The notes under the pieces are model-generated. The model was given only the letters and a program-made list of their open reading frames with translations, did no database searches and was not told the origin of the DNA. Positions 52,519 through 62,435 of a stretch of DNA of 64,000 nt are shown here, one piece after another. The number at the start of each line of letters is the position of its first letter. The first letter of the stretch is position 1. The DNA lies in NCBI RefSeq assembly GCF_006228385.1, contig NZ_CP039852.1, forward strand, positions 1,566,001 through 1,630,000, in the 5' to 3' direction. Both the position numbers and the translations under genes were made by a program. The DNA comes from Salinimonas iocasae. Its GTDB lineage: Bacteria; Pseudomonadota; Gammaproteobacteria; Enterobacterales; Alteromonadaceae.

Positions 52519-52545
52519 AAAAGCCCCGCTGGTCCGGGGCTTTTT
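52519..52545 (+). terminator. Terminator/attenuator in the rimP leader
   Basis: AAAAGCCCCG and CGGGGCTTTTT form a strong stem with a six-base loop and T run between the promoter at 52362 and rimP at 52635. Either it ends a small RNA of about 150 nt or it attenuates the operon, as NusA-controlled termination does in E. coli. Confidence 0.8.
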
Positions 52546-52596
52546 GTTGTATTTATATTGAGCCGGTGCTGCTCAGACAGGGTAACGTAAAAGGTT

Positions 52597-52618
52597 GGGC
52601 TAATAGGCCCTTTTTTTG
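52597..52618 (+). terminator. Second, weaker terminator-like hairpin before rimP
   Basis: GGGC-TAATAG-GCCC is followed by eight T residues. The stem is only four pairs, so termination would need NusA or be partial. It ends 17 bases before the rimP start codon. Confidence 0.4.
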
Positions 52619-52634
52619 TTTTTGGAGGTTAGGA

Positions 52635-53093
52635 TTGGCAAAACTTGAAGATAAACTGACCGAGATGCTTGAACCCGCTGTGGAAGCCCTTGGCTTCGAA
52701 TTGGTTGGGGTTGAGTTTGTTCGTGCCGGTAAACACTCAATTTTGCGTGTATTTATTGATCACGAAAATGGCATAACCGTGGATGATTGTGCGGACGTCA
52801 GTTATCAGGTGAGCGCCATTCTTGATGTCGAAGACCCGATTAGCACCGAATATAATCTGGAAGTTTCCTCACCTGGTATGGACCGGCCGCTGTTTAAAGA
52901 AAAGCACTTTCAACAGGCTGTCGGTGAAGTGGTACAGATTCGTCTGGCGATGCCAATGGAAAACAGACGTAATTTTAAAGGACAACTCATTAGTTGCGAA
53001 AATGGCACGGTGAGTATTGAAGTGGATGGCCAGCAGTTCCAGTTAGCTGTGGCGAATATCGATAAAGCTACCGTTGTTCCCACATTCGACTAA
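52635..53093 (+). CDS. rimP: Ribosome maturation factor RimP
   Basis: A 152-aa factor for 30S subunit maturation, same size as the E. coli protein. The start is TTG at 52635, with GGAGG seven to eleven bases upstream; the longer frame from 52566 is not conserved. Motifs: MLEPAVEALGFELVGVEF, LRVFIDHENGITVDDCADVS, NLEVSSPGMDRPLF, with a C-terminal SH3-like barrel. First gene of the rimP-nusA-infB unit, 45 bases before nusA. The TTG start and two upstream hairpins suggest tight control. Confidence 0.97.
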   Translation: MAKLEDKLTEMLEPAVEALGFELVGVEFVRAGKHSILRVFIDHENGITVDDCADVSYQVSAILDVEDPISTEYNLEVSSPGMDRPLFKEKHFQQAVGEVVQIRLAMPMENRRNFKGQLISCENGTVSIEVDGQQFQLAVANIDKATVVPTFD

Positions 53094-53138
53094 CAGGAAC
53101 AGCACGCGCTTTCATTAGGAAGCATTAGTGAGGCGAAA

Positions 53139-54632
53139 ATGAATAAAGAAATTTTGTTAGTGGCGGAAGCCGTTTCAAATGAAAAACAAGTGCCGCGGGA
53201 AAAGATCTTTGAAGCGCTGGAGTTTGCAATTGCCAGTGCCACAAAAAAGAAGAACGACGGCGACATAGAAGTACGGGTTTGTATCGATCAGACAACAGGT
53301 GACTTTGATACATTCCGCCGCTGGCTGGTTATCCCTGACGATCAGGAACAACAAAATCCGTATGCAGAACTGACGCTGTCAGCAGCGCAGATCGACGAGC
53401 CTGAAATTCAGCCCGGCGAGTATGTGGAAGAACAAATTGAATCTATCAAGTTCGACCGTATTACTACACAAACGGCCAAGCAGGTTATCGTACAAAAAGT
53501 ACGTGAAGCAGAACGTGCTCAGATGATTGCTGAGTATGAAGACAAAGTTGGTGAACTTGTCACCGGAACCGTCAAGAAAGTTAACCGCGACAATATCATT
53601 GTCGATTTGGGTAACAACGCAGAAGGCGTAATTTATCGTGACGATATGCTACCGCGCGAGACATTCCGTCCCGGCGATCGTGTTCGCGGTTTGTTATACG
53701 TCATTCGTCCTGAGGCTCGTGGTGCGCAATTATTTGTAAGCCGTACGCATCCGGATATGTTGGTAGAGCTTTTCCGGTTAGAAGTCCCAGAGATTGCAGA
53801 AGAGACGCTGGAAATTAAATCAGCGGCCCGTGATCCGGGTTCGCGCGCAAAAATTGCGGTTAAAACCAACGACAAGCGTCTGGACCCGGTAGGTGCATGC
53901 GTAGGTATGCGTGGTTCACGTGTTCAGGCAGTGTCGGGTGAACTTGGCGGTGAGCGTGTCGATATCGTCCTTTGGGATGAGAACCCCGCCCAGTTTGTTA
54001 TCAATGCGATGGCGCCGGCCGAAGTGGCATCTATCGTTGTTGATGAAGACAGCAATACTATGGATGTAGCGGTAGAGGCAGATAACCTGGCTCAGGCAAT
54101 CGGGCGTAACGGTCAGAATGTACGTCTTGCCAGTCAGTTAACTGGCTGGGAACTGAACGTGATGACCATTGAAGATTTGAATGCGAAGCACGAAGAAGAA
54201 AACTCCAAGGTATTGACGCTGTTCACCGAATACCTGGATATCGATGAAGACTTCGCATTGGTTCTGATCGATGAAGGTTTCAGTACGCTGGAAGAAGTCG
54301 CATATGTTCCTGCCAGCGAGCTGCTTGCCATCGAAGGTATGGAAGAAGAAATGGTGGAAGAGCTGAGAAATCGTGCTCGCGCTATTTTAACAACCCGTGC
54401 ACTGGCATCTGAAGAAACTGCTGAGGGTAAAGCACCTACTGAGGCACTGCTTAATCTTGACGGTATGTCGCAGGAGATTGCTAATCAACTGGCTGCCCGC
54501 GGTATTTCAGATTTAGAAGAGCTGGCAGAGCAGGGTACTGATGACATCAATGATATTGAAGAGCTGGACGATGAAAAAGCCGGTGCGCTTATCATGGCGG
54601 CTCGTAATATCGTCTGGTTTAACGAAGAATAA
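53139..54632 (+). CDS. nusA: Transcription termination/antitermination factor NusA
   Basis: A 497-aa RNA-polymerase-binding factor that promotes pausing, termination and antitermination. N-terminal domain [17 protein letters not shown]1 domain [21 protein letters not shown] (in part) near 140-200; KH1 with [19 protein letters not shown]2 with [13 protein letters not shown]; and two acidic C-terminal repeats ([16 protein letters not shown] and [12 protein letters not shown]), the E. coli arrangement. Length 497 against 495 in E. coli. It may autoregulate through the leader hairpins before rimP. Confidence 0.98.
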   Translation: MNKEILLVAEAVSNEKQVPREKIFEALEFAIASATKKKNDGDIEVRVCIDQTTGDFDTFRRWLVIPDDQEQQNPYAELTLSAAQIDEPEIQPGEYVEEQIESIKFDRITTQTAKQVIVQKVREAERAQMIAEYEDKVGELVTGTVKKVNRDNIIVDLGNNAEGVIYRDDMLPRETFRPGDRVRGLLYVIRPEARGAQLFVSRTHPDMLVELFRLEVPEIAEETLEIKSAARDPGSRAKIAVKTNDKRLDPVGACVGMRGSRVQAVSGELGGERVDIVLWDENPAQFVINAMAPAEVASIVVDEDSNTMDVAVEADNLAQAIGRNGQNVRLASQLTGWELNVMTIEDLNAKHEEENSKVLTLFTEYLDIDEDFALVLIDEGFSTLEEVAYVPASELLAIEGMEEEMVEELRNRARAILTTRALASEETAEGKAPTEALLNLDGMSQEIANQLAARGISDLEELAEQGTDDINDIEELDDEKAGALIMAARNIVWFNEE

Positions 54633-54656
54633 GGTCAACAAGGGGATAAACACGTA

Positions 54657-57275
54657 ATGGCAGAAGTATCTGTAGAAAAACTCGCCAGTGACATCGGAAC
54701 AACCGTTGACCGTCTGGTAAGTCAATTTAAAGATGCCGGCATGAGCAAAAATGCCGGTGACCAGGTGACTGAAGACGAAAAACGACAACTGCTTGATCAT
54801 CTGAGCAAGCAGCATGGAAATGCCGCAGGCACCGGCGAGCCACAACGAATGACACTGAAACGTAAGACGACCAGCACATTAAATGTGGGCAAGTCTAAGT
54901 CAGTGAAGGTTGAAGTGCGCAAGAAGCGTACTTACGTAAAGCGTAGTGACGTTGAAGAGCAAAAGCGCAAGGAAGAGGAAGAAGCGCGTCTGAAGCAGGA
55001 GGCGGAAGAAAGAGCCGCTGCTGAAGCAGAAGCGAAGCGTATCGCTGAAGAAAAAGCGAAGAAAGCCGCGAATGCGAAGAAAGCCGCTGAAGAAGCGCGC
55101 AAAGCTGAAGAAGCGAAAGCTAAAGAAGCTGCTGCCAAGCGCGCTGAGGAAGGTTCAGATGATGATGAATCTGAAATGACCGAAGAGGAAAAAGCAGCAG
55201 CAGAAGCAGCACGTCAGGAAGAAGAGCGCTTGCGTAAGGCTCAGGAAGCTGAAGCTCAGAAGAAATATGAAGAAGAGGCCAAACGTGCTGCTGATGAAGC
55301 ACGCAAACTGGCTGAAGAAAACGAAAGACGTTGGAAAGAAGAAGAAGAGCGTCGTAAGCGTGAAGAGGCCGAAGAGGTTCACCTCCACTCTAACCGCTAT
55401 GCGCAGGAAGCTGAAGACGAAGAAGATTTGCAGGTAGAGCGCTCTTCTCGACGTCGTAAAAAGTCGAAGAAAAACGCAGGAGAACATTTGAAGCAAAGCT
55501 TTAATAAACCTGCCCAACCAGTAGAGCGTGTTGTTAAACTTGGCGCGACAATTACTGTGGGCGAGCTGGCCAGTAAGCTAGCTATCAAATCGAATGCCGT
55601 TATCAAAGCCATGATGAAAATGGGCGAGATGGCAACAATCAATCAGGTGCTCGACCAGGATACAGCTGTTCTGGTGGTTGAAGAGTTAGGCCACAAATAT
55701 GAGTTGGTCAACGATAACGCGCTTGAGGAAGAACTGTTAGCAGAAGGTACCGAGGACGGCGAAAAAGTATCCCGCGCGCCAGTTGTTACCATTATGGGTC
55801 ACGTTGACCATGGTAAGACGTCACTGCTTGATTATATCCGTCGCGCTAAGGTTGCTGATGGTGAAGCCGGCGGTATCACCCAGCATATAGGTGCTTATAA
55901 AGTACAGGGCGAAACCGGCGATGTTACGTTCCTGGATACTCCCGGACACGCGGCGTTTACTGCAATGCGTGCGCGTGGTGCTAATGCAACAGACATTGTT
56001 GTATTGGTAGTTGCTGCCGATGACGGCGTTATGCCGCAAACCAAAGAAGCGATTCAGCATAGTCGCGCAGCTGGTGTTCCGTTAATCGTTGCGGTTAACA
56101 AGATGGACAAAGAAACTGCCGATCCGGATCGTGTTAAAACTGAACTGTCTCAGCTTGAGGTTATCTCAGAAGAATGGGGTGGTGATCATCAGTTTGTAAA
56201 CGTATCTGCTAAAACAGGTATGGGTGTTGACGACTTACTTGAAGCCATCAATCTACAGGCAGAAGTTCTTGATCTGCTGGCCGTAGAGAAAGGCCCTGGT
56301 CGCGGTATTGTTATTGAATCACGTCTGGATAAAGGTCGTGGTCCGGTTGCATCGGTATTGATTCAGGAAGGTGAGCTTAAATCCGGCGATATTCTGTTAT
56401 GTGGTGAAGAATACGGCCGCGTTCGTGCTATGCGTGATGAGCATGGTCAGGAAATCAAAGTGGCAGGTCCATCTACACCTGTAGAAGTATTAGGTTTGTC
56501 TGGTGTACCTGTTGCTGGTGAAGATGCAGCAGTGGTACGAGACGAGCGTAAGGCGCGTGAAGTTGCTTCTAAGCGTCATCAGAAGAAACGTGAGCTTAAA
56601 CTGGCTCGTCAACAGAAAGCCAAGCTGGAAAACATGTTTGCTAACATGGAAACCGGTGAAGTCAGCGAACTTAACATCGTACTTAAAGCTGATGTACAGG
56701 GTTCTGTTGAGGCGATTGCTGAATCTCTGGCTAAGCTATCTACAGCAGAAGTTAAAGTTAACATCGTTGGTAGCGGTGTTGGCGGTATCACGGAAACAGA
56801 TGCCTCTCTGGCAGCAGCTTCTGGCGCTATCGTACTTGGCTTTAACGTTCGTGCTGATGCGTCTGCACGTCGTATGCTGGAAGCCGAAGAAATCGATCTG
56901 CGCTATTACAGTGTTATCTATAACCTGATTGATGAAGTTAAAGCAGCAATGAGCGGTATGCTGGCGCCTGAATTCAGACAGGAAATCATCGGTCTGGCAG
57001 AAGTTCGCGATGTCTTCAAGTCGCCTAAGCTGGGTGCAATTGCCGGTTGTATGGTTACAGAAGGCATTATCAAGCGTAGCGCACCGATCCGTGTACTGCG
57101 TGAGAACGTTGTAATCTACGAGGGCGAACTTGAGTCGCTGCGTCGTTATAAAGATGATGTCCAGGAAGTACGTAATGGTATGGAATGTGGTATCGGCGTT
57201 AAGAACTATAACGATGTTAAAGTGGGCGACCAAATCGAAGTTTTCGAGACGGTTGAGGTTGCTCGCGAGATCTAA
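54657..57275 (+). CDS. infB: Translation initiation factor IF-2
   Basis: An 872-aa GTPase that places initiator tRNA on the 30S subunit. N-terminal IF2_N domain ([17 protein letters not shown]), then a long Lys/Glu/Ala-rich coiled linker at about 90-270, a second IF2_N ([20 protein letters not shown]), and the G domain with GHVDHGKT at 381-388, DTPGH and NKMDK. Domains II to IV follow with the C-terminal fMet-tRNA-binding region. Starts 24 bases after nusA and ends at a terminator. The three initiator tRNAs 7 kb upstream carry its ligand. Internal starts giving shorter IF-2 forms, as in E. coli, are possible but not shown. Confidence 0.98.
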   Translation: MAEVSVEKLASDIGTTVDRLVSQFKDAGMSKNAGDQVTEDEKRQLLDHLSKQHGNAAGTGEPQRMTLKRKTTSTLNVGKSKSVKVEVRKKRTYVKRSDVEEQKRKEEEEARLKQEAEERAAAEAEAKRIAEEKAKKAANAKKAAEEARKAEEAKAKEAAAKRAEEGSDDDESEMTEEEKAAAEAARQEEERLRKAQEAEAQKKYEEEAKRAADEARKLAEENERRWKEEEERRKREEAEEVHLHSNRYAQEAEDEEDLQVERSSRRRKKSKKNAGEHLKQSFNKPAQPVERVVKLGATITVGELASKLAIKSNAVIKAMMKMGEMATINQVLDQDTAVLVVEELGHKYELVNDNALEEELLAEGTEDGEKVSRAPVVTIMGHVDHGKTSLLDYIRRAKVADGEAGGITQHIGAYKVQGETGDVTFLDTPGHAAFTAMRARGANATDIVVLVVAADDGVMPQTKEAIQHSRAAGVPLIVAVNKMDKETADPDRVKTELSQLEVISEEWGGDHQFVNVSAKTGMGVDDLLEAINLQAEVLDLLAVEKGPGRGIVIESRLDKGRGPVASVLIQEGELKSGDILLCGEEYGRVRAMRDEHGQEIKVAGPSTPVEVLGLSGVPVAGEDAAVVRDERKAREVASKRHQKKRELKLARQQKAKLENMFANMETGEVSELNIVLKADVQGSVEAIAESLAKLSTAEVKVNIVGSGVGGITETDASLAAASGAIVLGFNVRADASARRMLEAEEIDLRYYSVIYNLIDEVKAAMSGMLAPEFRQEIIGLAEVRDVFKSPKLGAIAGCMVTEGIIKRSAPIRVLRENVVIYEGELESLRRYKDDVQEVRNGMECGIGVKNYNDVKVGDQIEVFETVEVAREI

Positions 57276-57297
57276 TCAGCGTCAGGCATAAATAAAG

Positions 57298-57321
57298 CGG
57301 GGGCGATACGCCCCCGTTTTT
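57298..57321 (+). terminator. Terminator between infB and rbfA
   Basis: CGGGGGCG and CGCCCCCG form an 8-bp all-GC stem around ATA, followed by TTTTT, 22 bases after infB. It may partly separate rbfA-truB from the upstream genes. Confidence 0.85.
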
Positions 57322-57349
57322 GTCTGTATAGCATATGCAGGGGGAAGTT

Positions 57350-57745
57350 ATGGCACGGGAATTTTCTCGCACAGACCGAGTAGGTCAGCAAGTTCATAAA
57401 GAAGTTGCCAGTATCATACAAAATGAATACAAACACCGGGTGGGTGACTTACCGCTCATCACTGTATCAGATGTCGAAGTCTCCAGAGATCTTGCGCACG
57501 CGAAGGTGTTCGTGACGATTTATGGTGAGGATGTTGATGATAAAGCGCAAATAAAGCAGCTCAATGAATACATGGGATTCATTCGGGGTTTGCTGGCTAA
57601 GCGCTTACGAATGCGCTCAGTGCCTCATCTTCACTTTTTCCAGGATACTTCGATTACAGAAGGTATGCGTATCTCGAGTTTGGTTTCTGAAGTGGTCGCC
57701 AATGATAAGGCGAGACAACAGGACGACGAGGAAGAGCAAAACTAA
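57350..57745 (+). CDS. rbfA: Ribosome-binding factor A
   Basis: A 131-aa KH-fold factor for late 30S maturation and cold adaptation. The ATG at 57350 (MAREFSRTDRVGQQVHKEVA in part) has GGGGGAAG upstream; an in-frame ATG at 57335 would add five residues. Motifs ITVSDVEVSRDLAHAKVFV, and the LRMRSVPHLHFFQDTSITEG segment, are standard. The C-terminus is acidic (DDEEEQN). The truB ATG follows the stop with no gap. Confidence 0.97.
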   Translation: MAREFSRTDRVGQQVHKEVASIIQNEYKHRVGDLPLITVSDVEVSRDLAHAKVFVTIYGEDVDDKAQIKQLNEYMGFIRGLLAKRLRMRSVPHLHFFQDTSITEGMRISSLVSEVVANDKARQQDDEEEQN

Positions 57746-58723
57746 ATGGCAAGAAGACGCAAGGGCCGCGCGGTCAACGGTATCCTGTTGTTGAACAAAC
57801 CTGTTGGCGGCTCCTCTAATCAACTGCTTCAGAAAGTTCGCTGGCTGTTTCAGGCGCAAAAGGCCGGTCATACAGGCGCACTGGATCCTTTAGCATCGGG
57901 CATGTTACCGATTTGTCTGGGGGAAGCCACCAAGTTTTCACAGTTTCTACTGGATGCGGAAAAGACCTATGAGGTAACTGCACAGCTGGGTGTGCGCACG
58001 ACGACGTCAGATGCTGATGGCGAGGTAGTAGAAGAACGCCCTGTGTCGGTAAGTGAATCTGAGGTTGAAAAAGCCTGTCTGAGCTTTAAGGGTAAGAGTC
58101 AGCAGGTGCCATCCATGTTTTCGGCACTAAAGCATCAGGGGAAGCCTTTGTATTTTTATGCCCGGCAGGGAATAGAAATAGACAGACCGCCCAGAGATAT
58201 AGAAATCTACGAGCTTGAAGTCACAGCCATGTCGTTACCTTATGTTTCTATGCGTATAAAGTGCAGCAAGGGCACTTATATTCGCTCTTTGGTCGATGAT
58301 TTGGGTCAGAAGCTGGGGTGCGGGGCGTACGTAACTGCTTTACATCGTACCGAAGTTGCTGATTATCCAACTGAAAAAATGGTTACCATTGAACAGCTTG
58401 AAGCTATGAGGGAGGTCGTTGATAACGACGATTTCTCGCAAATGGATAGTTTACTGTTACCCATGGACACCGCCGTTGACCGTATTAGTGCTGTAACACT
58501 TACAGATAGCGACAAAAGACGTTTTGAGAATGGTCAAAGTGTCAGGGTAAGCGAAGATGCGTTATACAGTGAAGGGCAATATTACCGAGTTTATCATAAC
58601 GGTGATGCAGGACCTGTTTTTCTGGGTGTCGGCGAAGGTGTTCTACAGCCTAAAGATCAGCCTTCAGCATCTGCGGATACGGTTTTTGTTAACCCTAAAC
58701 GGCGAGTTGTTTACGAATTATAG
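57746..58723 (+). CDS. truB: tRNA pseudouridine-55 synthase TruB
   Basis: A 325-aa enzyme that makes pseudouridine 55 in the T-loop of tRNAs. [15 protein letters not shown] at the N-terminus; catalytic Asp47 in [35 protein letters not shown]; and the [15 protein letters not shown] motif near 173-187. A PUA-like C-terminal domain is present ([13 protein letters not shown]). GGSSN replaces the more common GxTSx in the N-terminal loop, a small deviation. It directly abuts rbfA. Confidence 0.97.
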   Translation: MARRRKGRAVNGILLLNKPVGGSSNQLLQKVRWLFQAQKAGHTGALDPLASGMLPICLGEATKFSQFLLDAEKTYEVTAQLGVRTTTSDADGEVVEERPVSVSESEVEKACLSFKGKSQQVPSMFSALKHQGKPLYFYARQGIEIDRPPRDIEIYELEVTAMSLPYVSMRIKCSKGTYIRSLVDDLGQKLGCGAYVTALHRTEVADYPTEKMVTIEQLEAMREVVDNDDFSQMDSLLLPMDTAVDRISAVTLTDSDKRRFENGQSVRVSEDALYSEGQYYRVYHNGDAGPVFLGVGEGVLQPKDQPSASADTVFVNPKRRVVYEL

Positions 58724-58738
58724 AGAATTAAGAAATCC

Positions 58739-58765
58739 GGGCTTGCGCCACAGCGCGAGCCCTTT
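58739..58765 (+). terminator. Terminator after truB, overlapping the rpsO promoter
   Basis: GGGCTTGCGC pairs with GCGCGAGCCC (one G-T) and is followed by TTTAT; it begins 15 bases after the truB stop. Confidence 0.8.
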
Positions 58766-58770
58766 ATAAT
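58743..58770 (+). promoter_or_regulatory. rpsO: rpsO promoter embedded in the truB terminator
   Basis: TTGCGC (58743-58748), 16-base spacer, perfect TATAAT (58765-58770) with a GC-rich discriminator ACGCGC after it. The -35 lies inside the terminator stem. Confidence 0.65.
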
Positions 58771-58783
58771 ACGCGCTCTTATT

Positions 58784-58813
58784 AAGCTGGCTGAATTAGT
58801 GATCGGCCAGCTT
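58784..58813 (+). promoter_or_regulatory. rpsO leader hairpin, probable S15 autoregulatory site
   Basis: AAGCTGGC and GCCAGCTT form a perfect 8-bp stem with a 14-base loop, ending 12 bases before the AGGAG ribosome-binding site of rpsO. S15 is known to bind structured leaders of its own mRNA in several bacteria. Confidence 0.55.
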
Positions 58814-58836
58814 TCACTCTCAATCAGGAGAATATT

Positions 58837-59106
58837 ATGTCACTAACTAAAGAAGAAACCGCGAACATCATCGCTGAATATGGCGTTAAAGAAGGTGATA
58901 CTGGTTCACCGGAAGTGCAAATCGCACTGTTAACGCACAATATCGGCAAGCTTCAGTCGCATTTTGCCAGCCATAAGCAAGATCACCACTCTCGTCGTGG
59001 TCTGCTGCGCATGGTTAGCCAGCGTCGTAAGCTTCTTGATTACCTTAAAGGTAAAAACGCACAGCGTTACCTTGATCTTATCAAGCGTCTTGGTATCCGT
59101 CGTTAA
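58837..59106 (+). CDS. rpsO: 30S ribosomal protein S15
   Basis: An 89-aa primary 16S rRNA-binding protein. [16 protein letters not shown], then [33 protein letters not shown] and the C-terminal [12 protein letters not shown] are all conserved. The length matches E. coli. AGGAGA lies seven bases before the ATG. Its own promoter and leader hairpin lie just upstream and a terminator follows. pnp, which often follows rpsO, is not here; instead an unrelated secreted protein gene comes next. Confidence 0.99.
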   Translation: MSLTKEETANIIAEYGVKEGDTGSPEVQIALLTHNIGKLQSHFASHKQDHHSRRGLLRMVSQRRKLLDYLKGKNAQRYLDLIKRLGIRR

Positions 59107-59122
59107 GATTGGTTTTTCTGAG

Positions 59123-59149
59123 AAAAGCGCCTTCAAGGCGCTTTTTTTT
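59123..59149 (+). terminator. Terminator after rpsO
   Basis: AAAAGCGCC and GGCGCTTTT arms around TTCAA, followed by a T run, 16 bases after the stop. Confidence 0.92.
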
Positions 59150-59229
59150 CGTCTGTTAAACTTGCGGAGCACCTGTTGACTTTGCGTTGTGTTAATCGCA
59201 TGTTAGTAACAAATAATAATGGAGGTGTT

Positions 59230-60612
59230 ATGAAAAGGACTTTATCAATGGCCTGTTTAGCTATGGCCGGTTCGCTCTCCTGTGCTATTGCACATGCTCA
59301 CTCTTCGAACACTACAGCAGATGCGCAGTTCCTAAGCCAGTATCCGGCATGTGATTATGAAGTTATCGATGTGGTCACCTTATCGGGGCATCTGCCAGAT
59401 CGGGCGGTAACAAATGAGATAGACCAGGAAAACCAAAAAATTCTGCAGCGACTTCAACAAGCAGCTACCGAAAGTGGTGCCGATGCTATCGCATTGGTAG
59501 ACAGGAAGGTTCAGCTTTCCGGTCATCGGAATAATCGACTTTGGTTAACGGCTGAATTTATTCGTTCATGTGACGATAAACCAGGTGTTGTACGCGAAAT
59601 GACGCCGGTAGCACCAGATGGCGCTTTTCAGGTAGATTTTGGCGTAACAGTAAAAACGAAGATCGGCCGTGAGATGACTATCGAACTCAACACCAACGAC
59701 GCTCAGCCCGATATTAGCAGTCGAAAGGTGGATTTGCAGCAGGGAGTATACGGTATCAATCCTGGCGATAGCGTGGAGAAAGTGCTTGAGACTTTCGGTA
59801 CACCGTCATTTATCTTTTCACCATTGCGTGATTGGAAGGTTATGAGTTATGGGCGTAATCACTGGCTCACTTTTCATGATAGCGAACTTAAAAAAATTAG
59901 TACTGAATCTGACTTTTTCCGCTATCGCCTGCTTAACGAAATTCCTTTTGACGATCGTTTTGATGAAAGAAAGTGGGAGTTGTTAGGAAAGTATGAAAAA
60001 GGGCAAAAGCTTGAGCAGGCCGAATATAAAAAATTAGCACAAGGAAAGCAGCAGGAAGGGCAACGTTTAACAGCGCTGACGGACGAGTATCTGGCTAATA
60101 ATCAAGAATATCGCACTGTTAATCTGAATGGCTTTGAATTGAGCAATCAGGCGTTTTCGTTTCCGGATGGTATGCTTACGTCTGTTTACGATGCTAATAA
60201 CCAGTTTTTAACTTTCCTTGCATCACTGCTGGACGCTGAGAATACGCAAAACAGTGTCACAATATCAGCAATTCCATCAGCACCGTTCGGTGAGTCAAAA
60301 ATCGACCGCGGCACCAGGCTTTATTTATACGATGGGCATACAGCTGTCAGTGCGATAGGCGATACCATTAGCAAAGTGCTTGTTGAGCCAGAATTAATAC
60401 AGTTTGGCGACACACCGGCTCAGCCTTGGAAGTTCATGTCTTTTTACTACGGCCAACCCCTGAATGAAGCGCTGGATATTGCCGGATCAGATGCCTTTCA
60501 CTATCGCGATTATATCGAAATCGACAGAGGGGATTACATGATTAAGCTTTTCCTTACCGGGGAAAAAGATGCTGAAACTGTTTATGCCATGGAACTGGAC
60601 ATTTACTTTTAA
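59230..60612 (+). CDS. Exported protein with two BamE-like repeats, unknown
   Basis: A 460-aa protein not assigned to a known family. The ATG at 59230 has GGAGG upstream, and a signal peptide follows (MKRTLSMACLAMAG, cleavage near AHA-HS). The N-terminal third has paired cysteines (PACDYEV and IRSCDDK) and a GADAIALVDRKV segment. Two segments look alike: GINPGDSVEKVLETFGTPS then WKVMSYGRNHWL (residues about 176-220), and SAIGDTISKVLV then WKFMSFYYGQPL (about 393-430). They resemble the small BamE/SmpA-like fold. A charged helical region (KYEKGQKLEQAEYKKLAQGK) lies between. Periplasmic location is predicted; function unknown. Confidence 0.75.
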   Translation: MKRTLSMACLAMAGSLSCAIAHAHSSNTTADAQFLSQYPACDYEVIDVVTLSGHLPDRAVTNEIDQENQKILQRLQQAATESGADAIALVDRKVQLSGHRNNRLWLTAEFIRSCDDKPGVVREMTPVAPDGAFQVDFGVTVKTKIGREMTIELNTNDAQPDISSRKVDLQQGVYGINPGDSVEKVLETFGTPSFIFSPLRDWKVMSYGRNHWLTFHDSELKKISTESDFFRYRLLNEIPFDDRFDERKWELLGKYEKGQKLEQAEYKKLAQGKQQEGQRLTALTDEYLANNQEYRTVNLNGFELSNQAFSFPDGMLTSVYDANNQFLTFLASLLDAENTQNSVTISAIPSAPFGESKIDRGTRLYLYDGHTAVSAIGDTISKVLVEPELIQFGDTPAQPWKFMSFYYGQPLNEALDIAGSDAFHYRDYIEIDRGDYMIKLFLTGEKDAETVYAMELDIYF

Positions 60613-60731
60613 CGATTGCGTTAAATCAATAAACGGACTTAAACATGGTGCGATGATGTGCATAGCCCAATAGTCAATCCGCAGTTTTACTCTGTTGGGC
60701 TATGCTTATAAAAATCATAGAGGAACGGGCC

Positions 60732-61220
60732 ATGAAAATTCTTCCCCTGATAGGCTTATCATGCGTGTTACTTGCAGGCTGCAGCGATGGTGCAAATTCA
60801 CCACGGGGCTTTAGTTTACCTCAGGGTGATGCTGCCAACGGTAAACAAGTCTTACTTAAATATCAGTGTATTGACTGCCATCAAATCGAGGGTGTTGAAG
60901 TTGATGATGATCATCGCTATTTATTGTCACAGCCAGTGAAGCTTGGTGGAACCAGTACCAAAGTAAAAACTTATGGCGAACTGGTGACCAGTATCATTAA
61001 TCCATCTCATAAACTGAATCCGCGTTTACCTGTCAGCCTTACAAGTGAAAACGGCAAATCTAAAATGCCGACAATTAACAACCAACTCACTGTGTCTGAA
61101 CTGATTGACCTGACAGCATACCTGCAAACCAAATATAAGGTGGAACCTTACAGAATGTCGGAATATCGCCTTTACCGGCTACGGACTGTGGCAGAAAGTG
61201 ATAATGCAGGTAGTGAGTAA
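60732..61220 (+). CDS. Cytochrome c-type lipoprotein
   Basis: A 162-aa monohaem cytochrome anchored to a membrane by lipid. The ATG at 60732 (MKILPLIG) has GAGGAA upstream; the longer frame at 60702 is unlikely. The lipobox LLAGC gives lipid-modified Cys17. The haem motif is CIDCH near residue 46, and Met in SKMPTINNQLT near 113 is the likely sixth ligand. The fold follows class I cytochrome c (LIDLTAYLQTKY at the C-terminus). It has no redox partner gene adjacent. It could serve a periplasmic dehydrogenase, but the molybdenum hydroxylase is 50 kb away. Confidence 0.88.
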   Translation: MKILPLIGLSCVLLAGCSDGANSPRGFSLPQGDAANGKQVLLKYQCIDCHQIEGVEVDDDHRYLLSQPVKLGGTSTKVKTYGELVTSIINPSHKLNPRLPVSLTSENGKSKMPTINNQLTVSELIDLTAYLQTKYKVEPYRMSEYRLYRLRTVAESDNAGSE

Positions 61221-61245
61221 ATCGTTAATGCTTGTTAATGAGGGT

Positions 61246-62355
61246 CTATAAACCCGGACGCGGGCAGGGTGTGTAAAACGGATTCTGAGATTTAAGCGTT
61301 GCTTCTTTAATCAGCATATCGGTTGCAGCTTCTTCTCCCTGGTATTCCAGTGTATCAAGCCACACTGTTATCAAAGTATCGTCATATGCCATCAGGTTGG
61401 CCGAGCGTGCGAAATCTAAACGCCGGGCAGGGGGCCAGTTGCTGAGCGCATCGGTCTGATGCTGGATTTGCGATATCCTTTTTAATTGCTCCGGTTCCTG
61501 AAGGGTTGAGCGTAATATTTGCTGTCCGGCTATTTTCAGCGACGTTTCCTTTGCACGTGAGAATAGTGTCTGGCCCACACGGGCGCAAAGGTCACTATGA
61601 TAGCTATGTTGGCGTCGGTCTTTACACCAACGCTTTAATGCAGAAAGTGGTACAGCAGTAGCCGCCCATGTACCAGTACCATACATTACTACTTGATACT
61701 CACTTATGCTTTTCCCAGACGATAAGAGGTATAACGCACGCCTGATGTAATCAGCATAAGCACTGTTAAATTGGGGCGCATCAAGTAATTCGTTTAACGC
61801 ATAAACGACCTTCTGATCGTTGTCAGTTGCAGCATAAAACTGTGCCACAGATAGCCAGTTTGCTGCGTCATCTGTATTCGCAAGCGCCGATGCCTCGGTC
61901 AGCATGCTGCAATTTGGTTGAGCTGGAGATAACGCGCATAGTCTGACTGCCTCCCTGAGCAGTGCCGGATGTTCACCTTTACGTTCGAGATAAGTGGACA
62001 TTCTTTTTATTCTTTCACCAGCAGATATATGGAGCGCTAAAATAAGGGCATCTGCCTGTTGCGCACTCTCGTGAGTATCAGCTATTCGCTGGATGTCGTC
62101 TTCTATTTGCGTTATCTCGACCTCAGATGGATTAGAAGGTGTAGGGCAGTTTACTATAGCAGATGTAGTCGCTGAGCCTGGCTTGTCACGGTGTTTTTCA
62201 GGGAGCAGAGTCCTTTCTTCAACTGCTCCAGACGATACCCTGACAGACAGAGTAGCAGAAGCAGGTTTTTCAGTGTATGTGGTTTGATAAAAGAGAAAAT
62301 AGCCGGAGAGAACGGACAAAGTCGCAGCGCTTAAAATTATATAACGCAATTTCAT
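61246..62355 (-). CDS. Membrane-anchored helical-repeat protein, unknown
   Basis: A 369-aa protein with an N-terminal anchor or uncleaved signal (MKLRYIILSAATLSVLSGYF). The rest is mainly helical, with tetratricopeptide-like stretches (WLSVAQFYAATDNDQKVVYALNEL and the ADYIRRALYLL region) and seven scattered cysteines, including pairs in LCALSPAQPNCSML and RWCKDRR/DLCARVG. No catalytic motif is seen. It probably acts as a periplasmic scaffold, but no function can be named. It lies downstream of the coiled-coil protein gene on the same strand, with a terminator between them. Confidence 0.65.
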   Translation of the reverse strand: MKLRYIILSAATLSVLSGYFLFYQTTYTEKPASATLSVRVSSGAVEERTLLPEKHRDKPGSATTSAIVNCPTPSNPSEVEITQIEDDIQRIADTHESAQQADALILALHISAGERIKRMSTYLERKGEHPALLREAVRLCALSPAQPNCSMLTEASALANTDDAANWLSVAQFYAATDNDQKVVYALNELLDAPQFNSAYADYIRRALYLLSSGKSISEYQVVMYGTGTWAATAVPLSALKRWCKDRRQHSYHSDLCARVGQTLFSRAKETSLKIAGQQILRSTLQEPEQLKRISQIQHQTDALSNWPPARRLDFARSANLMAYDDTLITVWLDTLEYQGEEAATDMLIKEATLKSQNPFYTPCPRPGL

Positions 62356-62402
62356 AGCATTCCCTGCCCAATGAAATTAAAACTATATCTAACAACACAG
62401 AT

Positions 62403-62430
62403 ACAAAAAACCGGGCAATCGCCCGGTTCT
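62403..62430 (-). terminator. Terminator after the coiled-coil membrane protein gene
   Basis: AACCGGGC and GCCCGGTT arms around AATC; on the minus strand the stem is followed by TTTTTTGTAT. Confidence 0.88.
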
Positions 62431-62435
62431 GGTGA

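Noticed and set aside
54930..55400. Repetitive Lys/Glu/Ala-rich stretch as a DNA repeat
   Set aside because: It is the charged linker of IF-2, with codons varying between repeats.
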